A stretch of 55,547 nt of DNA from Candidatus Sumerlaeota bacterium (GCA_016928995.1 JAFGJS010000083.1:1-55547), one strand, 5' to 3'; positions 15,356 through 24,063 are shown, counted from the stretch's first letter. Program-made: numbers and translations. Notes: a model not told the origin generated them from the letters alone.

Positions 15356-16624
15356 ACCCAAAACCCGATTCCCGATGTCGCGGCGGATGGTTTTGCCTTC
15401 GAATTCGATTTTATCCATCAGGGCGTAGCATTTGCTTTGGGCGTCGCGCAGGCCATCGCCAAGCGCCGTGACGCAGAGCACGCGGCCGCCGCTGGTGACC
15501 AATTCGCTGTTCTGCGAGGCGACTCCGGCATGAAAGACCATGTGCTCGTCCGATTCACCCACCGCATCCACTCCGGCGATGACTTTGCCCTTGGCGTAGC
15601 TGCCGGGATATCCGGCGCTGGCGGCCACCACGCCGATGGCAGTGCGCGAATCCCACTCCAGCGTGATCTGATCCAGGCGGCCTTCGCAGCAAGCCAGCAT
15701 CACCTCGACCAGGTCGCTCTTCAGGCGCGGCAGCACGCATTGCGTCTCCGGATCGCCGAAGCGGACGTTGAACTCGATCACTTTCGGGCCGTCATCGCCA
15801 ACCATCAGCCCGGCATACAGCACGCCGACATACGGCAGGTTGCGGCGCTGAAATTCCGCGACGACCGGCTGCAGGATTTCGCGGTCGATGCGTTCGGCCA
15901 TGGCTTCGTCCACCACCGGCGTCGGGGAATAGGCGCCCATGCCGCCGGTGTTCGGTCCGGTGTCGCCTTCGCCGATCTGCTTGTGATCCTGCGCGGCTTC
16001 CATGCGCCGGACCGTCTTGCCGTCCACGAACGCGAGCATCGAGGCTTCCTGCCCGGTGAGGAATTCCTCGACCACCACGCGCGGGGCGTCATCGCCAAAA
16101 ATGTTGTCTTCGAAAATCGCCTTGAGCTGCGCCTTGGCGTCGTCCGCATCGGGATGAATGCTCACGCCCTTGCCCGCGGCCAGTCCGTCGTACTTCAACA
16201 CGTACGGCGCGGCGTTGGCGTCGATGTACGCCTCGGCGTCGGCGCGGTTGTCGAACGTGGCGTATGCGCCGGTCGGCACGCCCGCGTCCTGCATCAATTG
16301 CTTGGCGAAGTCCTTGCTGCCTTCGAGCAGCGCGGCGCCCTTGCGCGGGCCGAAAACCTTCACTCCGGCGTCAATCAACGCATCGGCCAATCCATCGACC
16401 AACGGCGCTTCCGGTCCGACGGCGACGAGCTCGATTTGATGGTTCGTGACGAAATCCTTCACCGCGTCGAACGGGGCTTTCAACGCGAGATCAACGTTCT
16501 CGCCGACTTGCGCCGATCCAGCGTTGCCCGGCGCGATGTAAAGTTTCGAGCACAGCGGCGACTGCGCCATTTTCCAAGCCATGCAATGTTCCCGCCCGCC
16601 CGAACCGATGAGAAGAATGTTCAT
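15353..16624 (-). CDS. purD: Phosphoribosylamine-glycine ligase
   Basis: Second step of purine synthesis: ATP-dependent ligation of glycine to phosphoribosylamine. The 423-residue protein begins MNILLIGSGGREHCMAWKM, the standard N-terminus, and has the ATP-grasp features VLKYDGLAAGKGVSI, GPNTGGMGAYSPTPV and EFNVRFGDPETQ. The ribosome site CAGGAG lies nine bases before the ATG. Its 5' untranslated region is the left arm of cassette D, and its stop codon lies within the right arm of cassette C. It is on the same strand as pyrC, with unit D between them. Confidence 0.96.
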   Translation of the reverse strand: MNILLIGSGGREHCMAWKMAQSPLCSKLYIAPGNAGSAQVGENVDLALKAPFDAVKDFVTNHQIELVAVGPEAPLVDGLADALIDAGVKVFGPRKGAALLEGSKDFAKQLMQDAGVPTGAYATFDNRADAEAYIDANAAPYVLKYDGLAAGKGVSIHPDADDAKAQLKAIFEDNIFGDDAPRVVVEEFLTGQEASMLAFVDGKTVRRMEAAQDHKQIGEGDTGPNTGGMGAYSPTPVVDEAMAERIDREILQPVVAEFQRRNLPYVGVLYAGLMVGDDGPKVIEFNVRFGDPETQCVLPRLKSDLVEVMLACCEGRLDQITLEWDSRTAIGVVAASAGYPGSYAKGKVIAGVDAVGESDEHMVFHAGVASQNSELVTSGGRVLCVTALGDGLRDAQSKCYALMDKIEFEGKTIRRDIGNRVLG

Positions 16625-16646
16625 GAATGCAACTCCTGATATTTTT

Positions 16647-17160
16647 TTAACGCAGAGACGCAGAGGCGCAAAGACCCATTAAGCGATCTCTGTGTTGATA
16701 TTTGCGTGTCCTCTTTATGTTTCGTCAACACTTGCGCGGTAGATGCTGAGCATGATGATGCAACCGAGTTCCCCGGCCAGTTTGGATAATGCCGGAGGTA
16801 TTGACAAAGTTTTCATCACCATATCTTTCGTGAAAAACAACCCAATATCGAAATCGGCGTATTCAATGCCGGGATAATTCATGAGACGCTGAAACTCAGC
16901 AGAATATTCCGTCAAAAAATCAATGGTATCTTGAATTTGAGGTTCTAGCTCATGTTCGCCAATGTCGGATACACTGATTTGAAATCCCGATCTCACATGC
17001 GGTTCAGCACGAAATGATTGTTGCTCGCCTTTGTGATAGATCTCAGCAAAATCTTTCCAGCATGATTCCGCGATGAATCCATCAACATCGAAGTTTTCTC
17101 CTGCCACCCTGAAGATGCATCCCGGCATGTTCTCAGCGCCTCTGCGTCTTTGCGTTAAAT
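16647..17160 (-). mobile_element. Cassette-like unit D: arms around an unrelated 137-aa ORF
   Basis: Left arm 16647-16676 and right arm 17132-17160 are inverted ACGCAAAG/GCGCAGAG-type 8-bp unit arrays, the same arm family as units A and E. The right arm ends four bases before the ORF's ATG (17128) and, on its other side, five bases from the pyrC stop (17166). The left arm is 23 bases from the purD ATG. The enclosed gene is intact and is not a GxxExxY protein, so the same arms carry different cargo. Confidence 0.65.
16715..17128 (-). CDS. Hypothetical 137-aa protein carried between inverted arms
   Basis: I recognise only a loose similarity to small uncharacterised proteins that begin MPGCIFRVAGENFDVDGF. 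No catalytic motif, signal peptide or membrane helix is visible. The fold appears mixed alpha/beta (FQISVSDIGEHELEPQIQ, IEYADFDIGLFFTKD). The last part, LSKLAGELGCIIMLSIYRAS, is well defined and the frame is intact. There is no normal ribosome site, because the repeat arm abuts the ATG. Base composition is lower in GC than purD and pyrC. Its placement between arms like those of the GxxExxY units suggests it travels or spreads the same way. Confidence 0.55.
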   Translation of the reverse strand: MPGCIFRVAGENFDVDGFIAESCWKDFAEIYHKGEQQSFRAEPHVRSGFQISVSDIGEHELEPQIQDTIDFLTEYSAEFQRLMNYPGIEYADFDIGLFFTKDMVMKTLSIPPALSKLAGELGCIIMLSIYRASVDET

Positions 17161-17165
17161 CGGTT

Positions 17166-18479
17166 TCACGACACCGATTTAATTTTTTCGTTGATCGCGC
17201 CGTGGGCGTAGGCGATGCGGCCGGCGACGATGGTGGTGTGCGGCCAGCCTTTGAATTTATGCCCGTAGAAACACGAGTTTTTCGAACGCGAGAAGAACGT
17301 GTCGCTCGTCACTTCGCGCTCGGTGTTCAGGTCGATGATCGTCACGTCCGCCGGACCGCCAACGAACAGTTTGCCCTTGTCCTCCCAGCCCATCACGCGC
17401 GCCGGACCGGCGGTCATGCGCTCGATCAGCGTGTTCAACTCCAAAACGCCGCTCTCGACCAGCACGGTGTAGACGCTGGGGAAGGCCGTCTCCAGGCCGA
17501 TCGTGCCATTCGGCGCGTCGATGAAGGGCAGTTCCTTTTCCATCTCGGTGTGCGGAGCATGATCCGTGGCGATCAGATCGAGCGTGCCGTCGCGCAAACC
17601 ATCGCGCAACGCCTGCCGGTCCTCCTCGCTGCGCAACGGCGGATTCATCTTGGCGTAGGTGTTGAAGCCCTCCACCGCCTCCTCGGTCAGACAGAGATGA
17701 TGCGGCGTCGCCTCAGCCGTCACATACACGCCGCGTCGCTTGGCGGCGCGGATGAGCTCCACGGAGCGCTTGGCGCTGACGTGCTGCACGTGCAGATGCC
17801 CGCCGGTCATCGCGGCCAGCTCCACGTCGCGCGCGATGATCACCGCCTCGGCCGCGCTGGGGTATCCGGGCAGGCCGAGTTTGGCGCTCATCTCGCCGGC
17901 ATGCATCACGTGGCCGTTGCTCAGGTTCAAGTCTTCCGAGTGCTGCAACACCGGCACGTTGAACATGCTGGTGTATTCCAGCGCGCGGCGCATGATCTCG
18001 CCGTTCATCACCGGCATTCCGTCGTCGGTGAAAGCCACGGCGCCCGCGCGGACCAGGTCGCCGAACTCGGTGATCCGCTCGCCTTGCAGCCCAGCGGTGA
18101 TCGCCGCGGCGGTGTACACGCGCACTACGGCGCGCTGATTGGCGATATGGTAAATGTTGTAGACATCGGCCTGGGTGTCGATGGGCGGCTTGGTGTTCGG
18201 CATGGCCAGAATCGAGGTGAAGCCTCCGGCGGCGGCGGCGTAGGAGCCGGTGCGCACCGTCTCCTTATCCTCCTCGCCCGGCTGGCGCAAGTGCACCTGA
18301 AGGTCGATCAAGCCCGGCGTGACCAGCAGCCCGGCGGCGTCGATGATCTCGTCCGCCTGCACGCCGATCTTGCCGTCGATGGCCTTAATCGTCTCGCCGT
18401 CGATCAGAATGTCAGCGGTCTGATCGAAATTATTAGCGGGATCAACCACGCGCCCGCCGCGAATCAAAATGGTAGCCAT
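17166..18479 (-). CDS. pyrC: Dihydroorotase
   Basis: Cyclises carbamoyl-aspartate to dihydroorotate in pyrimidine synthesis. At 437 residues it is a long, type-I (PyrC/AllB-like) dihydroorotase. It has the metal-binding motif DLQVHLRQPGEEDKET (the usual form is DxHVHxRxPG), MPNTKPPIDT, GHLHVQHVSAK with His ligands, VTAEATPHHLCLTEE and the catalytic Asp region LDLIATDHAPHTEMEKE. Note LQVHL where DxHxH usually gives two histidines; one ligand is replaced by Gln, which also occurs in non-catalytic PyrC-like (PyrX) proteins. All other ligands appear to be present. The stop lies five bases from the arm of unit D. Confidence 0.88.
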   Translation of the reverse strand: MATILIRGGRVVDPANNFDQTADILIDGETIKAIDGKIGVQADEIIDAAGLLVTPGLIDLQVHLRQPGEEDKETVRTGSYAAAAGGFTSILAMPNTKPPIDTQADVYNIYHIANQRAVVRVYTAAAITAGLQGERITEFGDLVRAGAVAFTDDGMPVMNGEIMRRALEYTSMFNVPVLQHSEDLNLSNGHVMHAGEMSAKLGLPGYPSAAEAVIIARDVELAAMTGGHLHVQHVSAKRSVELIRAAKRRGVYVTAEATPHHLCLTEEAVEGFNTYAKMNPPLRSEEDRQALRDGLRDGTLDLIATDHAPHTEMEKELPFIDAPNGTIGLETAFPSVYTVLVESGVLELNTLIERMTAGPARVMGWEDKGKLFVGGPADVTIIDLNTEREVTSDTFFSRSKNSCFYGHKFKGWPHTTIVAGRIAYAHGAINEKIKSVS

Positions 18480-18610
18480 GTCGCCGCCCCCATAAATTTA
18501 TCGTCATCCGATGTGCAATCTTTGGCGGAACACGCAAGGCTTGCAACTGCAAAATGGAGAAGTCGCAGGAAGGGGAGTATCTCATATTTATCCGGTATTT
18601 CGTTACTGAC

Positions 18611-18751
18611 TCTTGCTCCTGCTCTTGCTCTTGCTCTCAATCGAATTCCAACGCCGGATTTGGAAATCGGATTCAACTTGCTAACGCTGCGTAGAAATGA
18701 AATTACCGGCTCCGCGAAGAGCGGAATATCAGAGCAAGAGCATGAGCAAGA
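18611..18751. repeat. Inverted pair of GAGCAA/TTGCTC microrepeat arms
   Basis: Arm 18611-18638 (ttgctc repeats, 6-bp units) is complementary to arm 18730-18751 (agagcaagagcatgagcaag). The 90-bp interior has no convincing ORF. The rest of the 590-base gap between pyrC and ppdK holds a possible -35 TTGACA at 18909-18914, but no clear -10 and no gene that I can support. Confidence 0.6.
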
Positions 18752-19073
18752 AAAAACATGGATAAAGTCATGATACGCCCGTAGGAAGTCCATACACCAA
18801 ATACTCAAAAAACTGATCAATCTTGGGCGCCTTCTTCATCTCCAGCTTCGGGGAGGCGACTTTGTTCAAAAAAAACGCCAAAAACGCCGGAAAAAGAACG
18901 ATTCGGCATTGACAAGTTTATGCCTGCGCTATTGATTGATGCTGTTTGGGCGCAAAAACACGGTTGAACGCCCATTTTTCCAGGCGGGCCCGCTGCATCA
19001 AGCCCTGCCGCCAAACGCAAAATAATACCACATCAAATAACAATCCCTTATGGATGATTAAAGGAGATCACTT

Positions 19074-21845
19074 ATGGTTGCTAAAGCTGCGAAAAAACCC
19101 GCGGCGAAAAAATCCGCGCGCGCGCCGAAAATGGTTTATTCCTTCGGCGGCGGCAAGGCCGACGGCAAGGCCGGCATGAAGAACCTTCTCGGCGGCAAAG
19201 GCGCCAACCTGGCCGAAATGGCCTCGCTCGGCGTGCCGGTGCCTCCGGGCTTCACCATCACCACTGACGTTTGCACGGCGTACTACGCCAACAAACGCGC
19301 CTATCCGAAAGGCCTGGACGACCAGGTGAAGAAAGCCATGGCCAAGGTTGAAACGATCATGGACCAAAAGTTCGGCGATGCGAAAAATCCGCTGCTGATG
19401 TCCGTGCGTTCCGGCGCGCGTATGTCGATGCCCGGCATGATGGAAACCGTGCTGAATGTCGGCCTGACTAGCAAGACGATCCCGGGCATGATCGAAAAAA
19501 CCGGCGGCAATGAGCGCTTCGTGTATGACGCGTATCGCCGTCTGATGACGATGTATTCCGACGTCGTGATGGAAAAGGCCGCGGGCGTCGAGCCGAAGAC
19601 CGAGCATGACGCCGTGCGCCATAAACTGGAAAGCGAACTCAGCCGCGTCAAAAAGGCCAAGGGTTGCGAACTGGATACGGATCTGACCGCTGATGACCTG
19701 AAAAAACTTTGCGACACCTACAAGAAAATCATCAAGTCCACCCTGGGCAAGGAATTCCCCGATGACGCCTGGGAGCAGCTGTGGGGCGGCGTCGGCGCCG
19801 TGTTCCAGAGCTGGATGGGCAAACGCGCCATCGCCTACCGCAAGATCGAAGGCATTCCGCAGGAATGGGGCACAGCGGTGAACGTGCAGTCGATGGTCTT
19901 CGGCAACATGGGCGACAGCTCGGCGACGGGCGTGGCCTTCACGCGCAATCCGGCCACGGGCGAGAACTGGTTCTACGGCGAGTGGCTGATTAACGCGCAG
20001 GGCGAGGACGTGGTGGCCGGCACGCGCACTCCGTACGCGCTGAACAAGAAAATCAAAAACGACGAAAACAAACAGTACAAGTCGCTCGAAGAGGCGATGC
20101 CGAAACTGTATAAGGAACTCGTGGCCATCCGCAATCGGCTGGAGAAACACTACAGTGACATGCAGGACCTGGAGTTCACGATTCAGGAAGGCCGCCTGTG
20201 GATGCTGCAAACCCGCACTGGCAAGCGCACCGGCGCCGCGGCGCTGAAGATCGCCGTGGACATGTGCAATAGCAAAATGATTTCGCAGACCGAGGCGATC
20301 GGCCGCGTGAAACCGAGCCAGCTCGACGAACTGCTCCACCCGATGGTGGACATGGTCGAAGAGAAAAAACACAGCGCCATCGCGGCTGGCCTTCCGGCCG
20401 GACCTGGCGGCGGCGTCGGCAAAATCGTCTTCAATCCCGAGCGCGCCGAAGAACAAGGCGGCAAGGGCGAGAAGGTGATCCTGGTGCGCGAAGAAACGAG
20501 CCCCGAGGATGTGCACGGCATGCACGCCTCCGAGGCGATCCTCACCGCTCGCGGCGGCATGACCTCCCATGCGGCGCTCGTGGCGCGCGGCTGGGGCAAA
20601 TGCTGCATCGTCGGCTGCAAGGCCCTCGAGATCGACTACGCCAAACGCCAGATGACCGTTAATGGCAAGGTCTATAAAGAAGGCGATATCATCACGCTGA
20701 ACGGCACCACGGGCAAGATCTACGAAGGCGCGTTGCCGCTGATCGTGATCGACCCGGCGAAAAACAAAGACCTGGCCACGTTCCTCGGCTGGTGCGACAA
20801 GGCCCGCAAACTGGGTGTGCGCACGAACGCCGATTCCCCAGCCGACGCCAAACAGGCCCGTTTGTTCGGCGCCGAGGGCATCGGTCTTTGCCGCACGGAG
20901 CACATGTTCTTCGATCCCGAGCGCATCATTCACGTGCGCGAGATGATCCTGGCCACGGACGATGCAGAGCGCCGCACCGCGGTAATGAAACTGCTCCCCT
21001 ACCAGAAGAAAGACTTCCTGGGCATCCTGGAAGCGATGAAGGGCCTGCCGGTCACCATCCGCTTGCTGGATCCGCCGCTGCATGAATTCGTCGGCAGCCT
21101 GCTGGAAGACGAAAAAGCGCTGCAAGACGTCGCCAAGGCCACCGGCAAGCCGGTGAGCGCGATCAAGGCGCGTATCGAAGCGCTGCATGAGTTCAACCCG
21201 ATGCTCGGCCACCGTGGCTGCCGTCTGGGCATCGCCTACAGTGCCATCACCGAGATGCAGGCGCGCGCGATTCTCGAAGCCACGGCTGAACTGACCAAGA
21301 AAAAAGTCAAGGTCCTGCCCGAAATCATGGTTCCGCTGGTCGGCAACGTCAAAGAGCTGGCGAACCAGAAGGCGATCATCATGGAAGTGGCCAAGGAAGT
21401 GAAAGCCAAATACAACCTGAAAAAACTGGACTTCATGGTCGGCACGATGATCGAAGTGCCGCGCGGCGCTCTGACTGCTGATGAAGTGGCCCAGGAAGCC
21501 CAGTTCTTCTCCTTCGGCACGAACGACCTGACGCAGATGGGCTGCGGTTTCAGCCGCGACGACTCCGGCGGTTTCCTGCCGTTGTACGTCGAAATGGGCA
21601 TCTATCCCGCGGATCCGTTCCAGAGCATCGATCAGGACGGCGTGGGCCAGCTGATGGAAATCGGCGTCAAGAAGGGCCGCAAGACCCGCCCGGCGCTGAA
21701 GTGCGGCATCTGCGGCGAGCACGGCGGCGATCCGAGCTCGATCCACTTCTGCCACAAAATCGGCTTGAACTACGTCAGTTGCTCGCCGTTCCGCGTGCCG
21801 ATCGCACGCCTGGCCGCTGCACAGGCAGCTATCGCTAACAAATAA
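19074..21845 (+). CDS. ppdK: Pyruvate, phosphate dikinase
   Basis: Interconverts pyruvate + ATP + Pi and phosphoenolpyruvate + AMP + PPi in central carbon metabolism. The 923-residue protein has the ATP-grasp N-domain (MVYSFGGGKADGKAGMKNLL, GGKGANLAEMASLGVPVPPG), the phosphohistidine swivel with catalytic His in GGMTSHAALVARGWGK near residue 497, and the PEP-binding TIM barrel (GLCRTEHMFFD, SFGTNDLTQ, and the catalytic Cys in KCGICGEHGGDP). A short Lys/Ala-rich leader (AKAAKKPAAKKSARAP) precedes the conserved start and is unusual for the family. AAAGGAGA precedes the ATG. It is monocistronic, with a strong terminator after the stop. Confidence 0.97.
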   Translation: MVAKAAKKPAAKKSARAPKMVYSFGGGKADGKAGMKNLLGGKGANLAEMASLGVPVPPGFTITTDVCTAYYANKRAYPKGLDDQVKKAMAKVETIMDQKFGDAKNPLLMSVRSGARMSMPGMMETVLNVGLTSKTIPGMIEKTGGNERFVYDAYRRLMTMYSDVVMEKAAGVEPKTEHDAVRHKLESELSRVKKAKGCELDTDLTADDLKKLCDTYKKIIKSTLGKEFPDDAWEQLWGGVGAVFQSWMGKRAIAYRKIEGIPQEWGTAVNVQSMVFGNMGDSSATGVAFTRNPATGENWFYGEWLINAQGEDVVAGTRTPYALNKKIKNDENKQYKSLEEAMPKLYKELVAIRNRLEKHYSDMQDLEFTIQEGRLWMLQTRTGKRTGAAALKIAVDMCNSKMISQTEAIGRVKPSQLDELLHPMVDMVEEKKHSAIAAGLPAGPGGGVGKIVFNPERAEEQGGKGEKVILVREETSPEDVHGMHASEAILTARGGMTSHAALVARGWGKCCIVGCKALEIDYAKRQMTVNGKVYKEGDIITLNGTTGKIYEGALPLIVIDPAKNKDLATFLGWCDKARKLGVRTNADSPADAKQARLFGAEGIGLCRTEHMFFDPERIIHVREMILATDDAERRTAVMKLLPYQKKDFLGILEAMKGLPVTIRLLDPPLHEFVGSLLEDEKALQDVAKATGKPVSAIKARIEALHEFNPMLGHRGCRLGIAYSAITEMQARAILEATAELTKKKVKVLPEIMVPLVGNVKELANQKAIIMEVAKEVKAKYNLKKLDFMVGTMIEVPRGALTADEVAQEAQFFSFGTNDLTQMGCGFSRDDSGGFLPLYVEMGIYPADPFQSIDQDGVGQLMEIGVKKGRKTRPALKCGICGEHGGDPSSIHFCHKIGLNYVSCSPFRVPIARLAAAQAAIANK

Positions 21846-21894
21846 ACGCGCATCACAGAACACATGTTCTTGATGCTTCGAATTAATATCGATG

Positions 21895-21928
21895 CAGGGA
21901 GCGAGTTTTTTCGCTCCCTGTTTTTTTT
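21895..21928 (+). terminator. Intrinsic terminator of ppdK
   Basis: Perfect 10-bp stem CAGGGAGCGA (21895-21904) / TCGCTCCCTG (21911-21920), a six-base loop and eight Ts. Confidence 0.93.
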
Positions 21929-22180
21929 GCATCAAGATGATGCAACCTGACGATTTAGAAACATTGTCGATTATGTAAAAAAAACTTGCAATAAAGAGCC
22001 TTATTGTGGTGTTGATTGATATACGGACATAGTTAAATCGCATCCACTGCAATCGAAAGACGATGCGCAAGGATGCACAAATAACGGGCAAAATTCTCAA
22101 AACGCTGCTAAGATTCCGACCGCTCCCGCCGCTATCGCCAAGCCCGCATACGCAGAGTCAAGACGCGGAGGAGACTGATC

Positions 22181-22282
22181 ATGGATCAGCAACAGAGACA
22201 AGCAAGCGAAGGGATGCTGGCATTAGTCCTGCTGGCGGTGCTGTTGGGGATCTTGCTGGCGCTTTCGACGCACGGCGCGTAA
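22181..22282 (+). CDS. 33-residue single-span membrane peptide
   Basis: A very short gene. A GCGGAGGAG ribosome site at 22165-22173 is correctly placed before ATG 22181. The product begins MDQQQRQASEGM, then has one strong hydrophobic span (LALVLLAVLLGILLALS) and ends THGA. An intrinsic terminator (22342-22374) follows 60 bases later, and the ppdK terminator precedes it, so it is an independent transcription unit. The ribosome site, the clean amphipathic-to-hydrophobic design and the own terminator argue that it is real. The function is unknown; small membrane peptides often modulate transporters or sensor proteins. Confidence 0.6.
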   Translation: MDQQQRQASEGMLALVLLAVLLGILLALSTHGA

Positions 22283-22341
22283 TCCTGATTCACGCTTTTA
22301 TCACCGCTCACGCCATCACATGACGTGAATAATAGATAATG

Positions 22342-22374
22342 AAAAAGACGCGATTTATTTTGCGTCTTTTTTTT
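22342..22374 (+). terminator. Intrinsic terminator after the small membrane peptide gene
   Basis: AAAAAGACGC (22342-22351) pairs with GCGTCTTTTT, and the T-run continues to 22374. Confidence 0.88.
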
Positions 22375-22430
22375 ATCGGAAAAAAACTGATGTATTCAAT
22401 AAAGTGGAAGCAACTGTCCCGGCCGCGAAC

Positions 22431-22540
22431 ATTCGGGGCTGAGGACAGCCCCTCTCACTTGCCATCCATCCTGAAATCGCTATCGAAATAGGGATCGGGA
22501 TCGAAATTATTTCGGGGCTGAAAATAGCCCCTCCTACATG
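22431..22540. repeat. Two short hairpin repeats, GGGGCTG-CAGCCCC type
   Basis: Direct copies near 22431-22458 and 22511-22538 (ttcggggctgaggacagccc and ttcggggctgaaaatagccc), each a small hairpin. They lie downstream of tyrS (minus strand). They look like dispersed intergenic repeats. Confidence 0.6.
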
Positions 22541-22570
22541 GATAGCCGCTTACTCTTTCGAAAATCCCAT

Positions 22571-23866
22571 CTATTCGCAGCGCACCAGGCAATAATTCTT
22601 TTTGCCGCTGCGCAGCACCAGCATGCTTTCCGACGCTAAATGTCCTAAATTCAACGCAGCTTGAATGTCGGTTTGCTTGTTGTTATTGACGTACGCGCCG
22701 CCGTTCTGGATGAGTTTGCGCGCCTCGCCCTTGGATTTGCACAGCCCGGAGTCCGCCAGCAACTGAATCAGCGGAATGCCAGCCTCCAGTTCCGCCTTCG
22801 CGATCGCCGTCGATGGCACATCGGCGAAAATATCGTTCAAGTCCGCATCGGACAGCCCATCAATGCTGCCGCCGAACAGCGCCTGCGAAGCCTGCTCCGC
22901 CTTGGCCAATCCCGCCTCGCCATGCGCCCAGCGCGTCATCTCGCGCGCCAGCAAGCGCTGACCCTCACGCTGATGCGGCGTCTCGGTGTGCGCCTGGGCC
23001 GCCGCCTTGATCTCCTCGATAGGCAGAAAGGTCAACAGCAGCAGCAGCCGCTCCACATCCCGGTCATCGGCGCGGATGAAGTACTGATAATATTGATACG
23101 GGCTGGTTTTCTCCGGATCGAGCCAGACCGCGTTGCCCGCCGACTTGCCGAATTTCTCGCCGGTCGCCGTGGTCAGCAGGGGAAACGTCACGCCGAAGCT
23201 GTTTGACGCCGAACCGTGCTTGCGGCGGATCAACTCCGTGCCTGCCACGATGTTGCCCCATTGATCCGAACCGCCGAGCTGCGCCGTGCATTGCTCCTGC
23301 TCCCAGAGATGCAGAAAATCGTAGCCTTGCAGCAATTGATAGGAAAACTCAGTGAACGACATTCCCTCGCCGTCGAGGCGGCTCTTCACGGAATCCTTGC
23401 TGAGCATCTCGCCCATGCGGAAATGCTTCCCCACGTCACGCAGGAAGTCGATCAAGGTGAAGTTCTTCATCCAATCGTAATTATTCACGATCATCGCCGG
23501 ATTCGCGCCGCTGAAGTCGAGCAGGCGCTCGAACTGCACGCGCTGACCGGCCAGGTTCCGCTCGATCTGATCCGCCATGAGCAGGTTGCGTTCGCTCGAT
23601 TTGCCCGACGGATCGCCGACCATCCCGGTCGCGCCGCCCATCACCACGATCGGCCGGTGTCCGGCGCGCTGGAAGTGACGCAGCCCGATGATCGGCACCA
23701 GGTTGCCCACGTGCAGACTCTCCGCCGTCGGATCGAAACCGCAATACACCGTGCGCGGCGCCTCGGCGAAAAATTTCTCCAGTTCCTCCTGCGGCGCGGT
23801 TGTCTGCGCGATGAATCCCCTTGCCTGCAACTCCTCCATCAAGCCCACGGCATCGTCCTCGCTCAT
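22571..23866 (-). CDS. tyrS: Tyrosyl-tRNA synthetase
   Basis: Attaches tyrosine to tRNA-Tyr. At 431 residues it is of the TyrRS class Ic bacterial type. The HIGH-like motif appears as CGFDPTAESLHVGNLVPI, the tyrosine pocket as SYQLLQGYDFLHL and QLGGSDQWGNIVAGTELIRR, the KMSKS-like loop as GEKFGKSAGNAVWLD, and a C-terminal S4 RNA-binding domain runs from LCKSKGEARKLIQNGGAYVN to the end. No obvious ribosome site precedes the ATG at 23866. No T-box is visible. It is alone on the minus strand. Confidence 0.96.
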   Translation of the reverse strand: MSEDDAVGLMEELQARGFIAQTTAPQEELEKFFAEAPRTVYCGFDPTAESLHVGNLVPIIGLRHFQRAGHRPIVVMGGATGMVGDPSGKSSERNLLMADQIERNLAGQRVQFERLLDFSGANPAMIVNNYDWMKNFTLIDFLRDVGKHFRMGEMLSKDSVKSRLDGEGMSFTEFSYQLLQGYDFLHLWEQEQCTAQLGGSDQWGNIVAGTELIRRKHGSASNSFGVTFPLLTTATGEKFGKSAGNAVWLDPEKTSPYQYYQYFIRADDRDVERLLLLLTFLPIEEIKAAAQAHTETPHQREGQRLLAREMTRWAHGEAGLAKAEQASQALFGGSIDGLSDADLNDIFADVPSTAIAKAELEAGIPLIQLLADSGLCKSKGEARKLIQNGGAYVNNNKQTDIQAALNLGHLASESMLVLRSGKKNYCLVRCE

Positions 23867-24063
23867 TAAAAAAATGACAGGAGCGCTCTGGCTCCCGCTT
23901 CAACTTAAGTGGATTCTAGTTCGCCATGCAACAAGGTCAAGCCAAACTAAATGGAATCCTCCATAAAGCCATGCTGAAAATGTGACGGTAAAAAACATAA
24001 AATCAGGCGGAATCATGATCCGCTGAAAACGCTTGCTGCCGGTCCAAGCTTCTCTTTGCTCAA

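Noticed and set aside
15437-16639. A plus-strand open frame of 400 codons opposite purD
   Set aside because: Antisense shadow of purD with low-complexity Arg/His/Val composition.
10652-17160. The repeat-rich region considered as a CRISPR array
   Set aside because: Repeats are degenerate 8-9 bp units in inverted pairs around ORFs, not regular 25-40 bp direct repeats with unique spacers, and no cas genes are present.
10652-17160. The units considered as ordinary insertion sequences or an integron
   Set aside because: No transposase, integrase or attI/attC core site is seen. The ORFs are GxxExxY or unknown proteins, and the arms are microrepeat arrays rather than classical terminal repeats.
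17073-18773. A plus-strand open frame of 566 codons opposite pyrC
   Set aside because: Antisense shadow of dihydroorotase; no ribosome site and no recognisable domain.
19068-22100. A minus-strand open frame of about 1010 codons opposite ppdK
   Set aside because: It is the complement of a clear, full-length ppdK with all catalytic motifs. The composition (His/Gly/Arg/Val-rich, no family motifs) is typical of a GC-driven antisense shadow.
23867-23940. A T-box or other riboswitch upstream of tyrS
   Set aside because: The short minus-strand upstream region has no T-box consensus, specifier loop or antiterminator pairing.
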